A DNA stretch of 52,419 nt. Origin: an uncultured Candidatus Saccharibacteria bacterium (GTDB lineage Bacteria > Patescibacteriota > Saccharimonadia > Saccharimonadales > Saccharimonadaceae). A program made the translations under genes and the position numbers. The notes under the pieces were generated by a model. That model did no database searches. It was not told where the DNA came from and worked only from the letters and a program-made list of their open reading frames with translations. Below are positions 17,931-27,311 of this stretch, piece after piece. The stretch lies in NCBI GenBank assembly GCA_948648655.1, contig CAPKVJ010000008.1:1-52419 (forward strand), written 5' to 3'. The stretch's first letter is position 1. Every line of letters starts with the position of its first letter.

Positions 17931-18805
17931 CGTGCATCCTCCAATACTTTGGTGAGAAACTCACCGTACTTATTTTTCCTACATAATTTGGCACGTTCGG
18001 CAAGTTGATCGCGCGTGATCCAACCACGATCGAAAGCGATTTGTTCAAGGCAGGCAAGTATGCGGCTTTGATTGGTCTCAAGAGCGCGGATAAGAGCCGC
18101 TGCGTCCATTTGACTGTCGAAGGTGCCAGTATCAAACCAACAAAAACCACCGCCGAGCAGCTCGCCTTTAAGCTTGCCAGCCTGGAGATACATATCATTT
18201 AGTGTCGTGATTTCGATCTCGCCACGATCAGACGGTTTGACTTGTTTCGCAAGTTCAGAAACACCTGCAGGATAAAAATATAGGCCAGTTACTGCGAAAT
18301 CTGATTTTGGCACAGATGGTTTCTCTTCTACACTAATAATGTTGTTTTCCTCATCAAGCTCCATGATACCAAAGCGTTCTGGATCATGTACACGAAAGCC
18401 GAAGTTCGTAGCGTAGCCAGATTCGGCGTTGTCACGCGCGTTTGCCAGAAGCTTGGTGAAACCATTACCGTAGAAAATATTATCGCCAAGTATCATAGCG
18501 CAGGCCTCACCATTCAGGAATTTCTCACCGACAATAAAAGCATCGGCAAGACCACGCGGCTCAGGCTGGATCGCATAAGATAAATTAATTCCAAATTTAG
18601 ATCCATCACCAAGCAACTGTTCAAATCTGGGGCGATCCTCTGGAGTAGTGATAATCAAGATATCACGAATATCAGCTAACATTAGGACCGAGATTGGATA
18701 AAAAATCATCGGTTTGTCATAAATCGGCATTAGCTGCTTACTAATACCTTCGGTAATTGGATAAAGGCGTGTACCGGATCCGCCTGCTAAAATGATACCT
18801 TTCAT
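17927..18805 (-). CDS. rfbA: Glucose-1-phosphate thymidylyltransferase
   Basis: 292 aa, normal RmlA length. GIILAGGSGTRLYPIT is the nucleotidyltransferase signature, followed by KQLMPIYDKPMIFYP, LGDNIFYG, and DTGTFDS. It joins glucose-1-phosphate and dTTP to give dTDP-glucose, the first rhamnose step. GGGAG lies 6 bases before the ATG, so the start is secure. All four rhamnose genes are in order ACDB. Confidence 0.96.
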   Translation of the reverse strand: MKGIILAGGSGTRLYPITEGISKQLMPIYDKPMIFYPISVLMLADIRDILIITTPEDRPRFEQLLGDGSKFGINLSYAIQPEPRGLADAFIVGEKFLNGEACAMILGDNIFYGNGFTKLLANARDNAESGYATNFGFRVHDPERFGIMELDEENNIISVEEKPSVPKSDFAVTGLYFYPAGVSELAKQVKPSDRGEIEITTLNDMYLQAGKLKGELLGGGFCWFDTGTFDSQMDAAALIRALETNQSRILACLEQIAFDRGWITRDQLAERAKLCRKNKYGEFLTKVLEDAR

Positions 18806-18822
18806 AGTAACTCCCTCGTGGG

Positions 18823-20418
18823 CTACTTTATCTTATAGATTAATACGCTGTAGCCTTTAATACTATCTATTTTATCATAATATATCTGAAATGGGTCATA
18901 GCTTACAACTAGACCACGCTCGGAGTTGGCTGGGCACAATCCTGCAGATTGCAAAATCTGGGTGTATCTTTCCGTTTCTTTATTAGCCACCATCATCACT
19001 AGAGCGGATTCGGGTATCATTTGGTGTTTTAAATTTATAACGAATTGTTTTATTTCGTCGTCCGGTGCGTCAGTTTCTAATGGTTGCACCAGAATTAGGT
19101 CAAAATAAATTTGTTGTCCATTCTCATCTGTAAATTTAAAGTTACATAAGTCTTCCGTGCTTACGTCATCTACTTTAAGCCCATCCGCCCAATCATTGTT
19201 TAAGTAGGTCACTTGAGGATCATATAACTCTAGAGATGCCAAATTGTGGATAGTAATATTACCTATTATAAGGACGTTCGCTGTGTCCATCAATGAAAAT
19301 TCGAGATCAAAACGTTTGATAAAGCTAGCATCTCTGTCCGTGAGCTTAAGGTCGCAGATCGTTTGGTTATCTACTAGATGAATCTTTTTTGATTCAAAAT
19401 CAGGGTTTATCTGTATTTGTAGCTCATTATACTTACGCTGGAGTTCACGATAAGAACGATTCATTCGGTCGACTTTGTAATAATACTGGGAAGTACGTCT
19501 ATCGATATATGTATTTATTAAGTCGAGCGCTGGCTTTAGTAAGAATTTCCCAGTTTTTTTAGCAACACGCCGTAAGAGAGGGCCATGTGAATAAAGATTA
19601 GGGGCTTCGCTTTGTTTTTCTCGAACAGCACGATCAATCTCTGCCAAATCAAAACCCCTTCTTTGCAAATCGTTTTCAATTAGTTTGACTGGATACTTGG
19701 TATAGTCTTTGATAATTTGCCTCCAATTTTGCACTCCAGCTTGGTCACGAATACCTCCAAGGAAAAATTTAACTTTGAGAAATGGAAAATGTTTGTATTT
19801 GATCGCAGCCATTATGTCACAATATGGATGATGAGACATATCGCCATATTTAATATATGATTCATAACGAAAGCCTGATTTGCTTAAGAGATAAGTAAAT
19901 TGGTCTTCATAATTTGCACAGACGCTACAGTAATCGGTTTCAGGTTTGACTTGTTTAAAGAAATTGTAAAAAACATCCGACCTAATAACTGACTGTTTTA
20001 GTACAAGAAAATAGCTTTGCAAGTGAATGTGGCTCCGGTAGGCAGAAGATAACCCCCAAAAATCACATTCACGTCCGTCCATATTACTAAATAAATCTTT
20101 AAGTTCAAATAATGGACCATAGCAAGAGTCATTTGCGAGCACTAGCTCATCATAAGTTTCAATTTTTTCGCGTCCGATTTTTTCAATTAGTTCTTGCCAT
20201 GAGCCAAAATCATACTTTCCATGTTTGACGCAATAAACTTCCTTGCAATAGGGTTTGATTTTGGCTTTTTCAGAACTCGATGTTTTGAAATCACCCCAAT
20301 AGTACACGTCAGCAATCTGTGATAGTGCTTTTAAATAATAAATAACGTAATCGGCAATCTCACCTCTTTTGTCAAAACCAGCAAAAAGGCATAGTCGCCT
20401 CAGTTTTTTATCTGTCAT
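18823..20418 (-). CDS. RgpF-like rhamnan synthesis protein with C-terminal extension
   Basis: 531 aa. The N-terminal about 290 residues match the RgpF family (rhamnan synthesis protein F): LCLFAGFDKRGEIADYVIYY, YDFGSWQELIEK, LVLANDSCYGP and FWGLSSAY. RgpF proteins take part in rhamnose-glucose polysaccharide assembly, fitting the rfb genes next door. A basic linker (about 295-345) leads to a roughly 190-residue alpha/beta C-terminal region containing VLIIGNITIHNLASLELYD, which resembles a degenerate Rossmann or methyltransferase-like fold; I cannot identify it. ATG 20418 lies 7 bases after a TATAAT, so the mRNA is predicted leaderless. Confidence 0.8.
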   Translation of the reverse strand: MTDKKLRRLCLFAGFDKRGEIADYVIYYLKALSQIADVYYWGDFKTSSSEKAKIKPYCKEVYCVKHGKYDFGSWQELIEKIGREKIETYDELVLANDSCYGPLFELKDLFSNMDGRECDFWGLSSAYRSHIHLQSYFLVLKQSVIRSDVFYNFFKQVKPETDYCSVCANYEDQFTYLLSKSGFRYESYIKYGDMSHHPYCDIMAAIKYKHFPFLKVKFFLGGIRDQAGVQNWRQIIKDYTKYPVKLIENDLQRRGFDLAEIDRAVREKQSEAPNLYSHGPLLRRVAKKTGKFLLKPALDLINTYIDRRTSQYYYKVDRMNRSYRELQRKYNELQIQINPDFESKKIHLVDNQTICDLKLTDRDASFIKRFDLEFSLMDTANVLIIGNITIHNLASLELYDPQVTYLNNDWADGLKVDDVSTEDLCNFKFTDENGQQIYFDLILVQPLETDAPDDEIKQFVINLKHQMIPESALVMMVANKETERYTQILQSAGLCPANSERGLVVSYDPFQIYYDKIDSIKGYSVLIYKIK

Positions 20419-20425
20419 ATAGTAT

Positions 20426-20431
20426 ATTATA
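20426..20431 (-). promoter_or_regulatory. -10 element, leaderless start of the RgpF-like and rfb unit
   Basis: Minus-strand TATAAT, then seven bases (ATACTAT), then ATG at 20418. The preceding TAG is not a perfect TGn extension. Confidence 0.45.
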
Positions 20432-20443
20432 CTATATAATTAG

Positions 20444-23400
20444 CTATTTTGGTAGTTTTGAGTTAGGAACCTCACGCAGACTACAGTCGTAGCGCTTGAG
20501 AGAGAAATTCTGATTATAATATGGGTCACCATCCTCAAAAATTATAGGCCATTTGTCGCGTAATCGTTTAGCCTCTTGCTCCATACGCAAACGTTTTTCA
20601 CCCACAGTGTCAGTGCCACGACTTTTGCTTTCGTAATGGTAGAATTTGGCATACGGTGTATAAACGATTAAATCTCCTAGTGCGCGGATTTTTAAACAAA
20701 AGTCTACATCATTAAAAGTTACTGTGAAGTTTTCATCAAATCCGCCAACTTTATCATAGGTAGATTTTTTCACCATGAGACAAGCAGCTGTAACTGCAGA
20801 ATAATTTATAATGCAATTAGCCCGATTGCCATAGCTAAATTCAGGGCGGTCACGATAAAAAATATGTCCGGCACTGCCGCCAAAACCAATAATCACGCCG
20901 GCATGTTGGAGCTTGCTGTCTGGAAAAAGCAGTTGAGCACCAACTACACCAACCTGTTCACGTTGCAGGATTGCCACCATCTCGGCAATCGAGGCTGGCG
21001 CAATCATTTCAACATCGTTATTAAGCAGCAATAGAATGTCGCCACTAGCACTTTTTACACCGAAGTTATTGATTGCAGAGTAGTTATACTCTCCCTCATA
21101 GTAAGTAATTTTGATATTTTTATCCTGCTTTAATTTGTCATAATATGCAAAGGTTTCGGGTTCGGTGGAGTTATTTTCAACAATGACAAATTCAAGGTTT
21201 TTATAAGTGCCTCTCTTGATCGAGTCAATTGCTTTTTGTAAATCTACCATATGATCCTTGTTGGGGATGATTATACTAACGAGTGGCTCTTGTTTTAGCT
21301 TATATTTGATGCGGTAGGTCCCCCATACGTCTGTATGTTCAACTGAGTTAATATCTATTTGGCGGCGCTTGAAGTATGCCTCTAGCGCTCGTTTTCCAGC
21401 ATCAAAAGCGTATAGTTTATTATGTGGATCTTGGGCAGTCGAATTGTCAGCTGCTCGCCAGTGATACAGTACTCTTGGGATATGGTAGATTGTAGATGAA
21501 GTATATGTAGCACTTTTGATTTTTTCTTTTTCTTGCCGTTTCATTTCCTGATCGAGCCTTAACGCTTCTTCAATTAAACGTAAATATAAGTCGTAATCCT
21601 GTGCACCGTCATATTTCGGTTGTTCATATAGGCCGTCCTTTGTTTTTATTTTTTCGAGAAGTTTCTTTTCACAAACGAAAAAGTGATTAATGTAATTACA
21701 GCTTTCCATAAGATATGGATTGAAATCTGGTTTCATTACGTAATAGGCGTTTGGATCATCTTTCATTTTGACGACATCTTCATCAGAATAGATAATTTTG
21801 GCATTTTTGTTGTCGTTAAGAACCTTTGCGTAATGATATAAAGTATCAGGTTCAATAAAATCATCGTGGTCACAAAGAGCAATATGGGTAACTTCTGAAT
21901 CCGCCATAGCTAACTTGATACCATGATTAGTGTTGCCGGCGATACCCTCATTTTTGTCTAAGATTTTATAAATAATTCTGGGGTCTTTTTCTGACTCAAG
22001 AAGCATTCTGCTGGTAAGCTCGGTTTTACCTTCCTTAATAGGCGATGCATCAATCATAAATAGCTTAAAATTTGCATAAGTCTGTTCCTTAAAGCTAGAG
22101 AGCAAGTCGTCAAGATATTCTTGTTTGGTTTTGTAGAGTGGGATTACTACACCAAAATATGGCTTGTAGGAAAAGCGTGTTTTACGTTGGCGCTCTAATC
22201 CCTCTTCGCTTGGCCGAACAATACGTAAGTAATCCTGATACTGATAACGTTGGTCAGCATACTGATAATTTAATCTTGCTTTTAACCGACGTGTAAACTC
22301 TTCTACTCCCCCTTTTTGTATGATTTGATAAGCTTTTTTAATGTTTCTGGGGTGAGCTGCTTGAGTTATGAATTCTACCTTATGTTTAGTGGCACTAAAA
22401 AGTTGTTGATATTTTACATTATTCAAATGTAAAAAGCGAGAATTATGAATAGTGGGCTCCCGATAAATAGGTTTTAGTTTTACCTGCTTAAATTTCCGTT
22501 TAGCAAAGATGTCGTTTAGAGCTGAAAGGAACTGTTGATAACCTTTTTCTAGGGGGCGTTCATGCATGAAGTCTACGCCAGATTGGCTCATCTGATTTCT
22601 GCAAGCTGGATTTGCGAGGAGTTCAAGAATTGTAGTCGCCAATGCATGGGGATTAGGTCTAGCGAGCGTTGTCGCCTGATTTGGCAAATCATATAAATTA
22701 TTTTCACGATACAAATCTACTACTGGCAATCCAGCAGCCATCATTTCAAATGGTATACGTGATGGGTTCGTAGCCCCCATTGAAACGCCTAGGCAGCATT
22801 TATTGTATATATCGTTGCATTTTTCTGGAGAAATGATACCTAATTCCGTAACTTCAAAGTTAACGTTTGCTTTTGTAGTAGATCCATATAGATAAATAGT
22901 TAAGTCTGGACGTTGCGCCTTTACCATGTGTAGGGCCATTAAAAGGAGGTCAGAGCAGCGCCGATCTTTCTCTGGTTGATAGACACAGCAGATTGCATTT
23001 TCTTTCGCGCTTTGATCATGGTGATAGATATTTAAATCTGCACAAAAGTCAAAATATGCAACACTTTGATGAGACTCATTTTGGATTTTTTGCGCTAACC
23101 AACGTCCGATAGTAATGGAGTCAAAGCCAAATTGATAAGTTTGCTGTGCGGCAATATGATCAGTGCCAACAGGATAAAACCAAGGCTCGTAGTCTTGAAT
23201 AAAATATGCTTTATGTGGACAATCAGCCACCTTTATAGCTTCAGCAGTATGCCACCCAGTTGCTATTACGAGATCGTATCTCTCTTGTAATTTTGTGCCA
23301 ATGTAGATATTTTTAAAAGATACTTTACCATAATAATCCGTGATTTGCTGTTTTGCTTTCTCTGACGTTATCGATTCTGATACTTCAAAGTAGATATCGC

Positions 23401-23509
23401 TTTCGTAGCCAAATTTTGCAATATAAGTAAGGTTCTGAAAAATGGTTCGATGTCCACCTGAACCTTTCATTAAGGGGGGGACAATCCATGCGATTTTTCT
23501 CTTGGTCAT
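20444..23509 (-). CDS. Three-module glycosyltransferase (GT4 + GT2 + GT2)
   Basis: A 1021-aa fusion. Residues 1-340 are a WsaF/GT4-like GT-B module (KIAWIVPPLMKGSGGHRTI; FIQDYEPWF; SRIPFEMMAAGLPVVD). Residues 345-450 form a basic helical linker. Residues 450-715 are a first GT2 module (FGVVIPLYKTKQEYLDDLL; metal site CDHDD at 546-550). Residues 742-1000 are a second GT2 module (VSIIIPNKDHMVDLQKAI; LLLLNNDVEM; GAQLLFPDSKLQHAG), resembling rhamnosyltransferases of the RfbF/WsaE kind. One chain could add several sugars in turn, possibly rhamnose, given the adjacent rfb genes. The start follows a 35-40 base leader containing AGAAGAG, unlike the leaderless units nearby. Confidence 0.9.
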   Translation of the reverse strand: MTKRKIAWIVPPLMKGSGGHRTIFQNLTYIAKFGYESDIYFEVSESITSEKAKQQITDYYGKVSFKNIYIGTKLQERYDLVIATGWHTAEAIKVADCPHKAYFIQDYEPWFYPVGTDHIAAQQTYQFGFDSITIGRWLAQKIQNESHQSVAYFDFCADLNIYHHDQSAKENAICCVYQPEKDRRCSDLLLMALHMVKAQRPDLTIYLYGSTTKANVNFEVTELGIISPEKCNDIYNKCCLGVSMGATNPSRIPFEMMAAGLPVVDLYRENNLYDLPNQATTLARPNPHALATTILELLANPACRNQMSQSGVDFMHERPLEKGYQQFLSALNDIFAKRKFKQVKLKPIYREPTIHNSRFLHLNNVKYQQLFSATKHKVEFITQAAHPRNIKKAYQIIQKGGVEEFTRRLKARLNYQYADQRYQYQDYLRIVRPSEEGLERQRKTRFSYKPYFGVVIPLYKTKQEYLDDLLSSFKEQTYANFKLFMIDASPIKEGKTELTSRMLLESEKDPRIIYKILDKNEGIAGNTNHGIKLAMADSEVTHIALCDHDDFIEPDTLYHYAKVLNDNKNAKIIYSDEDVVKMKDDPNAYYVMKPDFNPYLMESCNYINHFFVCEKKLLEKIKTKDGLYEQPKYDGAQDYDLYLRLIEEALRLDQEMKRQEKEKIKSATYTSSTIYHIPRVLYHWRAADNSTAQDPHNKLYAFDAGKRALEAYFKRRQIDINSVEHTDVWGTYRIKYKLKQEPLVSIIIPNKDHMVDLQKAIDSIKRGTYKNLEFVIVENNSTEPETFAYYDKLKQDKNIKITYYEGEYNYSAINNFGVKSASGDILLLLNNDVEMIAPASIAEMVAILQREQVGVVGAQLLFPDSKLQHAGVIIGFGGSAGHIFYRDRPEFSYGNRANCIINYSAVTAACLMVKKSTYDKVGGFDENFTVTFNDVDFCLKIRALGDLIVYTPYAKFYHYESKSRGTDTVGEKRLRMEQEAKRLRDKWPIIFEDGDPYYNQNFSLKRYDCSLREVPNSKLPK

Positions 23510-23554
23510 ATGATACTCTTCTATTGTTTTGTTGTTTATTCTGTATATTATAAC

Positions 23555-23563
23555 ATATATTTT
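23555..23563 (-). promoter_or_regulatory. Extended -10 promoter of the three-module glycosyltransferase gene
   Basis: Minus-strand TGTTATAAT sits about 45 bases before the ATG at 23509, giving an untranslated leader of roughly 40 bases. Position is accurate to a base or two. Confidence 0.5.
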
Positions 23564-23596
23564 TATACTTGTATTTTCATGAAAGTCTCCAGTCTA

Positions 23597-23605
23597 TGCT
23601 AGAAT
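23597..23605 (+). promoter_or_regulatory. Extended -10 promoter, leaderless start of the pyruvyl-transferase-like gene
   Basis: TGCTAGAAT, then six bases (ATTTTT), then ATG at 23612. No ribosome binding site fits. Confidence 0.55.
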
Positions 23606-23611
23606 ATTTTT

Positions 23612-24748
23612 ATGAGTAAGAAAGTAAAATTTGGATCCTATAAATACCAGACCGAGAATCTTGGAGATAATATTCAAACTCTTGCGATGATGCGTTTTAT
23701 ACCGCAGGTCGACTATGTATTTGATCGCGATAACATTAATGCTACCAAAATTGCTGATGGTGACGAGGTAAGATTGATTGCGAACGGATGGTATATGCAC
23801 CACCGTGATGGCGTATTTGATTGGCCCCCCCAGAGTCCAAATTTACGACCGTTGTTAATTTCGATGTATCTGGAACGTGATGTGGATTTTAATCGTGCTG
23901 ATTTGGCTTTTTTTACTGACGAAAGTCGCGAGTTTTTGAAAAAGTTTGGACCTGTTGGTGCGCGTGACGCTGGAACGCAAAATTTTTTGACTCAAAATGG
24001 AATTGATTGCTATTTATCTGGTTGTTTAACCTTGACGCTTTTGCCAGATAAGACGATATCAAAACGCGATTATATTCTTGCTGTTGATGTATCAGATCGG
24101 GTTTTCGACTTTATTAAGCAGAAGACTAAACGGCAGGTAATTCGTACAAATACAAACATCGGCAATGATTTGTCTAATAATACCAAGTTAACTATTGCTA
24201 AATATTGGTTAGCAATGTATCAATCAGCACATTGTGTTGTTACTTCTAGATTACATGCAATGTTGCCATGTTTAGCACTGGGGACGCCTGTGTTGGCGAT
24301 TCAGAAAGAAGACCAACATCGTTTTGAAGGATTAATTGAATTAACTAACTCTACTACCGAAAAAGACTTGCTAGATGGAAAATTCAAATATAACTTTAAC
24401 CAGCCGAACGCAAATCCTGATGGCTATTTGAAGTATGCAAAAAAACTAGAGAAGACCTGTAAAGAATTTACTGATTGCGACAAAAAGAGCTCGTTCATGG
24501 GTAAACAATCTTATGAGGAATTCCTTAATAGTGTAGAATTTATGCAAGCTATTACAGACCTTGCTAATAAATCTTTTGAGGCTTATCGTGGCCTTATTGA
24601 TAAAAAACAATTAGAATCCGTTATTAAAGCTCGTGATGATGAACTCGCTCAATGTAATGCTATTATTAATGGGCTAGAACATCCAGGTATTAGGCAATCA
24701 CTAGGATACTTGAAGACGGCTGTTTTTCGTAAAATAGGTAAGAGCTAG
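23612..24748 (+). CDS. Polysaccharide pyruvyl transferase family protein
   Basis: 378 aa. YQTENLGDNIQTLA at the N-terminus, ANGWYMHHRDG, FKKFGPVGARDAGT-like FGPVGARDAGTQNFL, DCYLSGCLTLTLL and VVTSRLHAMLPCLALGTPVL are the landmarks of the PS_pyruv_trans family (PF04230 type). Members add ketal-linked pyruvate to sugars from phosphoenolpyruvate; some relatives are glycosyltransferase-like. The last about 100 residues are helical and contain KARDDELAQCNAIINGLE, a possible coiled coil. It is a single plus-strand gene with its own promoter and terminator at the end of the glycan locus. Confidence 0.82.
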   Translation: MSKKVKFGSYKYQTENLGDNIQTLAMMRFIPQVDYVFDRDNINATKIADGDEVRLIANGWYMHHRDGVFDWPPQSPNLRPLLISMYLERDVDFNRADLAFFTDESREFLKKFGPVGARDAGTQNFLTQNGIDCYLSGCLTLTLLPDKTISKRDYILAVDVSDRVFDFIKQKTKRQVIRTNTNIGNDLSNNTKLTIAKYWLAMYQSAHCVVTSRLHAMLPCLALGTPVLAIQKEDQHRFEGLIELTNSTTEKDLLDGKFKYNFNQPNANPDGYLKYAKKLEKTCKEFTDCDKKSSFMGKQSYEEFLNSVEFMQAITDLANKSFEAYRGLIDKKQLESVIKARDDELAQCNAIINGLEHPGIRQSLGYLKTAVFRKIGKS

Positions 24749-24770
24749 CCGTTTTTAAAAAGATTGGACG

Positions 24771-24806
24771 ACTATACGCCTAGTCGGTTTTACCTAGACG
24801 TATAGT
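24771..24806. terminator. Bidirectional terminator hairpin between converging genes
   Basis: ACTATACGCCTAG (24771-24783) pairs with CTAGACGTATAGT (24794-24806), one mismatch, 10-base loop. It separates the pyruvyl-transferase-like gene from the converging secreted protein gene. Flanking T-runs are weak. Confidence 0.6.
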
Positions 24807-24816
24807 GTTGGATGAG

Positions 24817-26571
24817 TTATATTTCCTCAGTAGCCGATGCTGGTATCGCATAGTATAAACCATAAATCGTATTATGCTTCGTGCGATAGTACCATTGATT
24901 ATTGGTATAGATTTTTTCCGAAAAATCTATTACACGACCAGCTTCAAGAGTATCGTAGACTTCACCAGTCACTGGATCGATACGATTAACCGTACGCGTG
25001 ATGCGCAGTGTCTTTGTATCTCCAACCCCAATTGGCTCATATCCGATCAACCCATTACCGTCTACTAAATATCCAGCATTGTTATTCGCATTCTCAAACT
25101 CGGTTTGGTAATACAATTTGCCATTGATGGACATCTTGGCAGTATAATGCCGGATCGTGCCCACATCTAATCCTACAACTGGTTGTCCAGTTTTGACATC
25201 AATCTTTTTTGTATTTTTTTGGCTAACGATTAGGTCTTGTGAAATTTGAGAGTAATTTTCTGTATTAGTTAATTCGCCAGCTTTAAATCCGTTAATAGGT
25301 TTCGTATTACCGTTAGCGTCAAACTCTGTAAAATAATAGGTCTCTCCCATAAACTCTGCTTTCTTTAAGAATTTACGTATGAGAGGAGTGTTAAATTTTT
25401 CAGTCTCCCTAGTATTAATTGTTGTTTTTGTTCCGCCGGAATTAATAATCTTATATTGTTCGTCCTGAGGAAGATTTTGGTATGTCAATTCTATTTCTTT
25501 GAGATATTTCTGCGGTACACAAGCTTGGATATCATTATTAGTGTTATGCTCTGTACGCAGACACTGCCCATCCTCATTCATTGTCTTGGAGGTGTAGAAA
25601 AGGATCGTCCCTTTGTTGATAATACTATCTTCGGTAGCTTGTCCAGTAGAAGGATTAATGCGGGTAATATCTTGTGTCGCTTCAAAATATCTTGGCGTAT
25701 CTAATTTGGCCCACATATCATATTGTGTACTCCCAAACCAATCAACGAAATAAAGATAGAAATTACGATTCCCATAAGCCCCACAAGTATCGCCAGTACC
25801 GTAGCCAGCATTAATAGCGGAGACGTTTGGCTGGTATGGAGTATAACGATAAAGCGCAGAAGTGGCACGATTTTCAATATAAACGTTACTGCCGCCACAG
25901 TTTCGGTTAGGATTGTATTGAATGTAGCTAGTCTTGCCAGCAGGATAATTAGACCAGCCACCATCTAATACCGTGCGGAACATTTTGGCGGCTTGACGAA
26001 CTTGGTTCTTAAAACCGTAATATTCTGCACTACAGGCAGCGGTATCAGGACAACCGAATCCGGTCGCCGAGCGATACTGGCGAGTATTTGGATAGTCATC
26101 AGTAATTAGACTTTGTTCTTTCTGTAGCAACACAAGCAGAACTTGAGGATTGATGCGGTAATCTTGGGCAGCTTGATAAATCACTTCGGCAGCAGTTTGG
26201 CCAGAGCCAATGGTCTCGCCATCGCCGAAACGCTCCTCTGATAAACAAACAAAGTGCCCGTTATCCCAGTGCCAATTAAGGTGAGGGTAGGCAGACTTGA
26301 GGCGCTGATACATACCGTAGTCAGTGTTTGTACAGCGATTCTTGGAGGTTAGGAAATTCTGGATGTCATTAACTGACATAGAATTATAATTCCCCATTGT
26401 CGCATCACTAATAATATTGCCCGGATTAAATCCTGCAAGCGACGCAGCTGATGAATCTTTCATATCGCGCGTGGCAAGAAAAGAAAATGTGGTCATCATG
26501 CAGAAGATAAAGATAGCAACAAATAAATTATAGTACTTTCTCAAGCCGTGAAAATGTTCTTTTAGGGTCAT
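24817..26571 (-). CDS. Secreted hemagglutinin/lysozyme-fold-like protein with C-terminal repeats
   Basis: 584 aa. An N-terminal hydrophobic anchor or signal (about 14-33) is followed by DIQNFLTSKNRC, then INPQVLLVLLQKEQSLI and YRSATGFGCPDTAACS, a pattern I associate with secreted actinobacterial and Saccharibacteria proteins annotated as hemagglutinin or cell-wall hydrolase; the QKEQSLI Glu could be the lysozyme-like catalytic acid. Residues about 290-584 hold three loosely repeated SH3-like units, two of which carry the ITRINPSTGQ / VNRIDPVTGE signature and end in YYxTxF/H. It probably acts on or binds the envelope of itself or its host. The start overlaps the stop of the upstream gene by 4 bases. 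The enzymatic claim is uncertain. Confidence 0.7.
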   Translation of the reverse strand: MTLKEHFHGLRKYYNLFVAIFIFCMMTTFSFLATRDMKDSSAASLAGFNPGNIISDATMGNYNSMSVNDIQNFLTSKNRCTNTDYGMYQRLKSAYPHLNWHWDNGHFVCLSEERFGDGETIGSGQTAAEVIYQAAQDYRINPQVLLVLLQKEQSLITDDYPNTRQYRSATGFGCPDTAACSAEYYGFKNQVRQAAKMFRTVLDGGWSNYPAGKTSYIQYNPNRNCGGSNVYIENRATSALYRYTPYQPNVSAINAGYGTGDTCGAYGNRNFYLYFVDWFGSTQYDMWAKLDTPRYFEATQDITRINPSTGQATEDSIINKGTILFYTSKTMNEDGQCLRTEHNTNNDIQACVPQKYLKEIELTYQNLPQDEQYKIINSGGTKTTINTRETEKFNTPLIRKFLKKAEFMGETYYFTEFDANGNTKPINGFKAGELTNTENYSQISQDLIVSQKNTKKIDVKTGQPVVGLDVGTIRHYTAKMSINGKLYYQTEFENANNNAGYLVDGNGLIGYEPIGVGDTKTLRITRTVNRIDPVTGEVYDTLEAGRVIDFSEKIYTNNQWYYRTKHNTIYGLYYAIPASATEEI

Positions 26572-27149
26572 AGGTCTACTCCATCTTTAATTTTGCCAGT
26601 CTTGCCATTACCAGAGAGGGTAATTTCTATTTGGTAGTGGTCGTTCGTTAATGCGGAAAGTGGGATATTGAATGGTTCACAATATGATACCGAAACATCT
26701 GCCAAGAGATTGCTAGTCGTACTATAGGTATCACCAGTATTATCGCCAACCATAGAAAGGGTACAGGACCCGTTAAGATACTGATCCACTGTGGTCATAA
26801 TCGTCAATACACCGTTGTCAACGTAAGTACCGGTCACAGTACCAGTTAGTTCGTCGAGCTTATTAGGGTTTTCGCCTTCGTATTGGATAGTTTTTGGTTC
26901 AGGCTCCAGCTCGTTACTATCGATGGTTTGCTCGCTTTCGGCTTGGGGTTTATCATCTTGACTAGATGATGTGGTTTTGGCCTTTTCCTGTTCGCTGCCA
27001 GGTTTAGACGCAGCATTGTTCAAAAAAATTATCGCAAAAACAGCTCCAATAATTATAATAGCGGCAACAATCCACACCAATGGACGGCGATAAACTGGGA
27101 CACGGTGCTTAATAGTATTAGAAGAATTATTGTTGTTTGTTTTTTTCAT
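26568..27149 (-). CDS. Unrecognised membrane-anchored protein
   Basis: 193 aa. A short basic, Asn-rich cytoplasmic start, one membrane segment (about 29-48), an acidic Ser/Glu/Lys linker (about 50-95), and a small beta-rich outer domain (about 95-190) with two Cys (CTLSM and SYCEP) that could form a disulfide. No family recognised. AGGAGT lies 10 bases before the ATG and a full promoter precedes it. Co-transcribed with the secreted hemagglutinin-like protein. Confidence 0.7.
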   Translation of the reverse strand: MKKTNNNNSSNTIKHRVPVYRRPLVWIVAAIIIIGAVFAIIFLNNAASKPGSEQEKAKTTSSSQDDKPQAESEQTIDSNELEPEPKTIQYEGENPNKLDELTGTVTGTYVDNGVLTIMTTVDQYLNGSCTLSMVGDNTGDTYSTTSNLLADVSVSYCEPFNIPLSALTNDHYQIEITLSGNGKTGKIKDGVDL

Positions 27150-27170
27150 AGCTGTTTCACTCCTAGTTTT

Positions 27171-27198
27171 ATTGTAACAGAATAACTTCTCAAGTCAA
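27171..27198 (-). promoter_or_regulatory. Consensus -35/-10 promoter of the two-gene secreted-protein unit
   Basis: Minus-strand TTGACT (27193-27198), 16-base spacer, TACAAT (27171-27176), then AGGAGT (27160-27165) before ATG 27149. One of few promoters here with a good -35 box and a normal leader. Confidence 0.6.
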
Positions 27199-27224
27199 CC
27201 TCCACTGACATTAGGTAAATAATA

Positions 27225-27248
27225 GGGTAGGAAGTGCACGTTCCCTAC
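27225..27248. repeat. Imperfect palindrome downstream of the LexA-like gene
   Basis: GGTAGGAAGTGCACGTTCCC with flanks forms GTAGGAA / TTCCCTAC arms around GTGCAC. It lies between the lexA-like stop and the next minus-strand promoter; it could be a terminator stem or a protein-binding site. No T-run follows. Confidence 0.35.
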
Positions 27249-27311
27249 TTGCTTGCAGTATAACAAAATGTGTTTAAATTTTACAAGCACTAGTGTGTTA
27301 ATTTGACAAAA

